Shown piece after piece: positions 61,101 to 64,000 of a stretch of 64,000 bases of DNA. The DNA lies in assembly GCA_017428215.1 (NCBI GenBank), contig JAFRRH010000031.1, positions 62,001-126,000 on the forward strand, read 5' to 3'. The position numbers and the translations under genes are program-made. How positions within the stretch are numbered: position 1 is the first letter of the stretch; the number at the start of each line of letters is the position of its first letter. Origin of the DNA: Selenomonadaceae bacterium (GTDB lineage Bacteria > Bacillota > Negativicutes > Selenomonadales > Selenomonadaceae). The notes below the pieces were generated by a model. The model had not been told where the DNA came from, did no database searches, and saw only the letters and a program-made list of their open reading frames with translations.

Positions 61101-61168
61101 AACGCGACGACGATAAAGTACCAAACGAGCGGGCGATTGTTCAAAGAAACTTCCGTTAAGTTCCGCAT
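58139..61168 (-). CDS. RND-family efflux transporter, inner-membrane pump
   Basis: A 1009-residue proton-driven exporter of the AcrB/MdtB type. Twelve membrane spans are arranged as 1+6 and 1+4 about two large periplasmic loops. Motifs include FIGGIFSYFQLGRMEDPKF, GLLVDDAIIAVEMMSVQLER (the transmembrane proton-relay Asp pair), FIPVAFAKGIASEFCRDMF, QEFFPPSMRPEILIQFQLPE and MLGMLPLMVSIFWGPMAV-like sequence near the end. The start ATG 61168 after GGGTGA is preferred over GTG 61177. It follows its adaptor gene directly. No outer-membrane channel gene is adjacent. Confidence 0.95.
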   Translation of the reverse strand: MRNLTEVSLNNRPLVWYFIVVAFIGGIFSYFQLGRMEDPKFVIREMLVAAYWPGATADEMQEQVTDKLEKKLQDIPHLDYLESETRAGSTMIYVRLDDEPSTEQIRPTWRDVRDYCNDIKGDLPEGVMGPFFNDTYDEVFGSIYALTGDGFNYEELRQNAEEIRRLMLGVEDVKKIELVGVQSEIVYVEIEQTKLSELGISPQVISNTLAAQNAMTPSGMVETSSDNVYLRVTGIFNAVDEIKSLPINADGKIFRLGDIAKVERRFVDPPEPKMFFNGKPAIGIAVSMEDGGNILKLGENLRGMVEQIQSELPLGLELQQVSNQPEVVEESIGVFVETLILAIVIVLGVSFASLGLRTGLVVAGCIPLVLAGTFCFMYALGIDLHKVSLGSLIIALGLLVDDAIIAVEMMSVQLERGLSRFDAACHAFNVTAKPMLTGTLITCAGFIPVAFAKGIASEFCRDMFWVVAIALILSWIVSVMVAPLFGTYIIKVEKKPEAELYDSRFYKIFRRVLEIFLDNKILVLSGTICAFAATIFVSEFVQQEFFPPSMRPEILIQFQLPEGSSMAATQAEADRFAKFLDSERNNIKNYAYYVGQDTPRFVLTIDPKIDADNMAKIVVTAASEDIRDDLIKKIRHELAENFPLVRPNIQLIQTGPPADYPIIIRVSGTDVDKVQSLAAQVADRIAQDSNVTDINFDWNQKSKIVRIELDQNKLRALGVSSQAVKSMLYTEITGAKVAEFYTGDRTIDIDLRLAAADRNNLAALKNLPIYLGAAGYVPLEQIAKISYDAEFGLINRRNLKPTITVQANILSGTANDAATKAFDATEDLRKDLPLGYSIEPGGDLEQSDKSTDHLLAMVPLVVFVIMTLLMFQLNDAKAMLLTLLTAPLGIIGVIFALIILSKPMGFVAQLGVIALSGMIIRNSVILIDQIQQHLRAGENLHDAIINSAVLRFRPIMLTAAAAILGMLPLMVSIFWGPMAVVIAGGLLIATVLTLLVLPVMYAAVYHERS

Positions 61169-61169
61169 G

Positions 61170-62225
61170 TCAATCACCCGTCCTAACGGCTTGCCCGTCG
61201 CGCAATTTATTGACGCCAGCGATAACGACTATATCGCCCGATTGAAGCCCGCGAACTTGGACGTTGTTATCGTCAAAAGCAGTGACCGCGATTTTTTTCA
61301 ACGAAACTTTATTATTTTCGACAAGCCAAACCTGCGCGGCGTCGCCCGTCTGATAAATCGCACTAAGCGGCAGAATAATCGCGCCTGTCGAAAATTCGCG
61401 CATTGCAACGTTAGCCGTCATGCCGAGTTGAATATTTGGAACGTCGGGAATAGAAATTTTAACGGTAAAAGTTCTGGACGCCGAATCAGCCATAGGAGAA
61501 ATTTCGCGAACGGTGCCGCTTACAATGTCATTCGTCGCCCAAAAATCAATCGAAACTTGTTGCCCGATTTGCACGGTGGAAATTTTATTTTCGGGAATGT
61601 CTACGACAACTTCAAGTTCGCCGGTTTGCACGAGAGTTAAAACATTTTGTCCCGCCGCGACGACTTGTCCAACTTCAGCATTAACAGCTGAAATAACACC
61701 GTCAGCATTGGCGGTTAGCGTCGTGTAGTCGAGGGCGTTTTGGCTTTGTTGAGCTTGAGCAACTGCGGCGTCATAGGCGGCTTTGGCGGCGTCGTATTCG
61801 GTTTTGTATTGGTCGAGAACGACGGCGGCAATCGCTTCCGCTTTAAAAAGTTCTGAATATCTATCGAAGTTAGCCTTAGCGAGTTTAAGTTGGGCTAGCG
61901 TTGAGGCAACTTGCGCGTCGGCACTGTGAGATTGTTCGACAATATCTTTAGGGTCAAGCGTCATCAAAACTTCGCCCGCCCTAACAACCGAGCCTGTCTG
62001 AACGTTGCGAGAAATTATTTTGCCGCCGACTTGAAAAGATAAATTTGTTTCGTAGCGACCTTTAACGACGCCCGAATAATTTTCTTCCTGCGCGGCATTG
62101 GTTAGCGTAATTTTTTGAACTTTAACCAGAGGCGGTTTTGGAACGACGACTTCTTCATTACAGCCGGCGAGCAAAAAATTTACTGCGATAATTCCGGCTA
62201 AAAATTTTTTCTTCAACAAAGTCAC
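61170..62225 (-). CDS. RND efflux periplasmic adaptor lipoprotein
   Basis: The membrane-fusion protein of the pump. The 351-residue product has a lipoprotein signal (lipobox LLAGC near residue 20), a lipoyl-like domain (NLSFQVGGKIISRNVQTGSV and GEVLMTLDPKDIVEQ), a helical hairpin rich in Ala and Gln (YDAAKAAYDAAVAQAQQS), and a beta-barrel (SIPDVPNIQLGMTANV). A GTG start at 62225 lies in AGGCGGTGAC. It is the first gene of the pair. Confidence 0.94.
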   Translation of the reverse strand: MTLLKKKFLAGIIAVNFLLAGCNEEVVVPKPPLVKVQKITLTNAAQEENYSGVVKGRYETNLSFQVGGKIISRNVQTGSVVRAGEVLMTLDPKDIVEQSHSADAQVASTLAQLKLAKANFDRYSELFKAEAIAAVVLDQYKTEYDAAKAAYDAAVAQAQQSQNALDYTTLTANADGVISAVNAEVGQVVAAGQNVLTLVQTGELEVVVDIPENKISTVQIGQQVSIDFWATNDIVSGTVREISPMADSASRTFTVKISIPDVPNIQLGMTANVAMREFSTGAIILPLSAIYQTGDAAQVWLVENNKVSLKKIAVTAFDDNNVQVRGLQSGDIVVIAGVNKLRDGQAVRTGD

Positions 62226-62282
62226 CGCCTAAAATTTTTTTAACATTATAACATTTAGGCGGCTCGTTTGTACACGAAAAAT

Positions 62283-63056
62283 TTAAATGGCGAGTCGCGT
62301 CAAGGTTAGTAAATTTAGGAAATCAGATTTCTTTTGGACGGCTGAAATTTTTTCTGCAACATGTGAATCGTCCTCGTGAAAAAAAATTCCCGTGACGGTG
62401 CCCGAATGTGCCACGTTGACGGCGACGGCTCCCAAGTCTTTTGCAAAGTCCATTAACTCCTCAAGTCCATGTTTAAGTAAAATTTTTTGATTGGCAAGCG
62501 CAGAATTTTTTACCAGTTCAAAATTAATTTCGTCGTCGAGGGCTGGAAATTCAAAATTACTGCGACGATTAAACTTGAGCGTATCGACTTCGCCGCCGTA
62601 ATCAAAGATTGCTATTTGAAATTTTTCCTGCACATGAATTTTTTTTACGAGCTGTCCGGTCAACGGATTCATAGCTACGACGCCCGAATAAAAAATTCCG
62701 TCCGTCGGCTCAATCTCCGCGCAGAGTTTACCGAGTTTATCAGACGAAAGTTTTTTCCCTAATGACAACGCAACGGCTTGAGCGACTGCCGCCATATCAG
62801 CCGAAGAGGACGCCATGCCCTTGCCGCGAGGAAGTTCTGAAGTCAATTTTATTCCAAACTTAAAATTTTCCGCGCCGATAATTTTTTTTAGTATTGTTAA
62901 AGATTTTAAGCCGAGTCCGTCTAAGCCAGCAAATTCATCACTCACGACAGCCGTCGAATATTTTTCAATCGGACAAGTTATTAAAATCGGTTCGCCGCGA
63001 AAAAATCCCTGCGCCAATTCGCCACACGTCCCACGCATTTTAACCGTAATTTTCAT
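62283..63056 (-). CDS. pduX: L-threonine kinase (PduX-like, GHMP family)
   Basis: PduX-type kinases make O-phospho-L-threonine, a precursor of the cobalamin aminopropanol linker. The 257-residue product has the GHMP motifs GTCGELAQGFFRGEPILITC at the start, LTSELPRGKGMASSSADMAA as the phosphate-binding loop, and VAHSGTVTGIFFHED at the end. It overlaps cobS by four bases, supporting a cobalamin role. Confidence 0.9.
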   Translation of the reverse strand: MKITVKMRGTCGELAQGFFRGEPILITCPIEKYSTAVVSDEFAGLDGLGLKSLTILKKIIGAENFKFGIKLTSELPRGKGMASSSADMAAVAQAVALSLGKKLSSDKLGKLCAEIEPTDGIFYSGVVAMNPLTGQLVKKIHVQEKFQIAIFDYGGEVDTLKFNRRSNFEFPALDDEINFELVKNSALANQKILLKHGLEELMDFAKDLGAVAVNVAHSGTVTGIFFHEDDSHVAEKISAVQKKSDFLNLLTLTRLAI

Positions 63057-63826
63057 CTTAAATAATTTCCGATTAATAGAAAAGTTATCAGCGCGAACAT
63101 TTCAGCCAAAACAGTTATCGCGCCGTAAATGTCGCCTGTCACACCGCCGATTTTTTTTGTCGCGAAGTTTGCAAATTTCCAAGTTACAAGCCGTGCAACC
63201 ACACTTGCCGCCGCCGCGCAGATAAAAAATATTTTGCCAATAAAAATCAGCGGCAACAAAAGTAAAATCGTTTCAATCATCGCAAAAATCATCGTCCGTT
63301 GCGTCGTGAATTGTGCAAACGCCTTGCCCATGCCTTCAGGTCGAGCGTAGGGGAATGAGCCGATTGTCAAAACCATCATTTGTCGAGCGATTATTGGCGC
63401 AGAATAAATTGCCGCGCATAAAAATATCGTCGATAATTTTGCAAGCTCCGTTAATGTCGAAATTTCCAATGCCGCAACTAAAATCATACTCACTACGCCG
63501 AATGAACCTGCGCGGGAATCTTTCATTATCTCCAAAATTTTTTCCCGTTCGCGCCCAGAAAATAATCCGTCCGCCGAATCCATTAATCCGTCGCAATGAA
63601 TGCCGCCCGTTAAAATTATCATCGACGCAAAACCTACCGCGCCCGTTAACAGCGGCAATTCAAAAAAGTTTATCACCCCGACAATTACCGCGTAAAAAAT
63701 TCCTAATACTGCACCTACAGCCGGAAAATATTTTACAGATTCGCCGAAACTTTTTTCAGTCCATACACTTTGCTTGACGACAAATATCCGCGTCAAGAAT
63801 TGTAAGCCGATTAAAAATGAGTTCAT
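63053..63826 (-). CDS. cobS: Adenosylcobinamide-GDP ribazoletransferase (cobalamin synthase)
   Basis: CobS joins adenosylcobinamide-GDP with alpha-ribazole to complete cobalamin, in the inner membrane. The 257-residue protein has GLQFLTRIFV, the catalytic ILTGGIHCDGLMDSADGLFSG (DGLxDxxDG), REREKILEIMKDSRAGSFGV, and six to seven hydrophobic segments. With pduX-like and cobA-hemD it indicates cobalamin synthesis or salvage. Confidence 0.96.
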   Translation of the reverse strand: MNSFLIGLQFLTRIFVVKQSVWTEKSFGESVKYFPAVGAVLGIFYAVIVGVINFFELPLLTGAVGFASMIILTGGIHCDGLMDSADGLFSGREREKILEIMKDSRAGSFGVVSMILVAALEISTLTELAKLSTIFLCAAIYSAPIIARQMMVLTIGSFPYARPEGMGKAFAQFTTQRTMIFAMIETILLLLPLIFIGKIFFICAAAASVVARLVTWKFANFATKKIGGVTGDIYGAITVLAEMFALITFLLIGNYLR

Positions 63827-63865
63827 AAATTTTCACCGCCCGCATAATATAAAATTTCAAATAGA

Positions 63866-63895
63866 TTGTACAGCGATAAAATTTTTTGCTATAAT
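63866..63895 (+). promoter_or_regulatory. Promoter of the antiporter gene at the right edge
   Basis: TTGTAC at 63866-63871 and TGCTATAAT, whose TATAAT is 63890-63895, are 18 bases apart and lie about 50 bases ahead of the ATG 63943. The -10 is a consensus with an extended TG. Confidence 0.6.
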
Positions 63896-63942
63896 CTGTG
63901 CGTTTTAGAGTTTCACTTACAGATTATGGGAGGTTTTTGTTA

Positions 63943-64000
63943 ATGGAGAATTCTGCGTTGTCAATGCTGCCGCCGATTATCACGATAATCCTCGCGCTTT
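63943..64000 (+). CDS. Start of a Na+/H+ antiporter-like protein (partial)
   Basis: ATG 63943 follows GGGAGG and begins MENSALSMLPPIITIILAL before the window ends. A membrane segment beginning with LPP and rich in Ile/Leu is usual for the first span of NhaC-family antiporters; only 19 residues are available, so the family is a guess. Confidence 0.5.
   Translation, partial: MENSALSMLPPIITIILAL

Noticed and set aside
63827..63942. Cobalamin riboswitch upstream of cobS
   Set aside because: The 116-base gap is AT-rich, contains the antiporter promoter, and shows no B12-box (GCCACTG) on either strand.

Overview
The window reads as a chromosomal segment of a diderm Firmicute of the Negativicutes (Selenomonadales-like). 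Outer-membrane genes (lpxD, an LpxL/HtrB-type acyltransferase, three OmpH/Skp-family proteins, an RND pump with its adaptor) sit among genes of Firmicute flavour (hisZ, aroH-type chorismate mutase, a cobA-hemD fusion, a DUF815 ATPase, type I QueF). TTG and GTG starts with strong GGAGG sites are common. The genus cannot be fixed from this sequence alone.

Layout. 1-771: end of an unknown gene, then a 583-base gap holding a 92-base tandem repeat. 772-3149: cydAB. 3235-6699: a five-gene minus-strand accessory cassette (XRE regulator, 54-residue zinc ribbon, glycine-zipper protein, unknown protein, ferredoxin-fused protein), with a serine recombinase upstream. 7665-12036: larC, a GT51 transglycosylase, rsmE and mtaB. 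12107-12433: a double-glycine-leader peptide. 12497-14557: thiE, a thiamine-binding protein gene, thiM and tRNA-Glu. 14707-19974: a 1755-residue RTX-like protein containing a HExxH peptidase domain. 20036-27320: envelope block (M23 peptidase, acyltransferase, a tandem pair of frameshifted SGNH-like genes, a Pro/Tyr-rich secreted protein, lpxD, three ompH). 27573-36982: M48 peptidase, alaS, a coiled-coil protein, mfd, aroH and a degenerate ABC-F-like protein. 37090-39038: an IS5-type transposase relic and a deleted group II intron ORF abutting a truncated secreted-protein gene. 39197-42011: thioesterase, Tat-exported phosphoesterase and DUF815 ATPase. 42116-42866: two more double-glycine peptides. 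43093-47455: cobA-hemD, a membrane protein and gyrA. 47498-58133: lipoprotein, pyridoxal kinase, queF, histidine phosphatase, tsaD, trmB, DAHP synthase, MATE pump, birA, an HD-domain protein, hisZ and small unknowns. 58139-63826: RND pump and adaptor, then pduX-like and cobS. The first 58 bases of an NhaC-like antiporter gene end the window.

Three things stand out. (1) Two tandem 1124-base units (21378-23619) each carry an SGNH-like gene split by a run of exactly eight G at the same place. Nine G would restore the conserved frame and seven would give an immediate stop, so this looks like a phase-variable pair, or a programmed or transcriptional slippage site. (2) Three double-glycine-leader peptides at two distant loci share a nearly identical promoter and 5' leader, and two share a core domain, pointing to a co-regulated secreted-peptide family whose exporter and regulator lie outside the window. 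(3) The XRE / zinc-ribbon / glycine-zipper / ferredoxin cassette beside a recombinase is a compact candidate for an undescribed accessory system.
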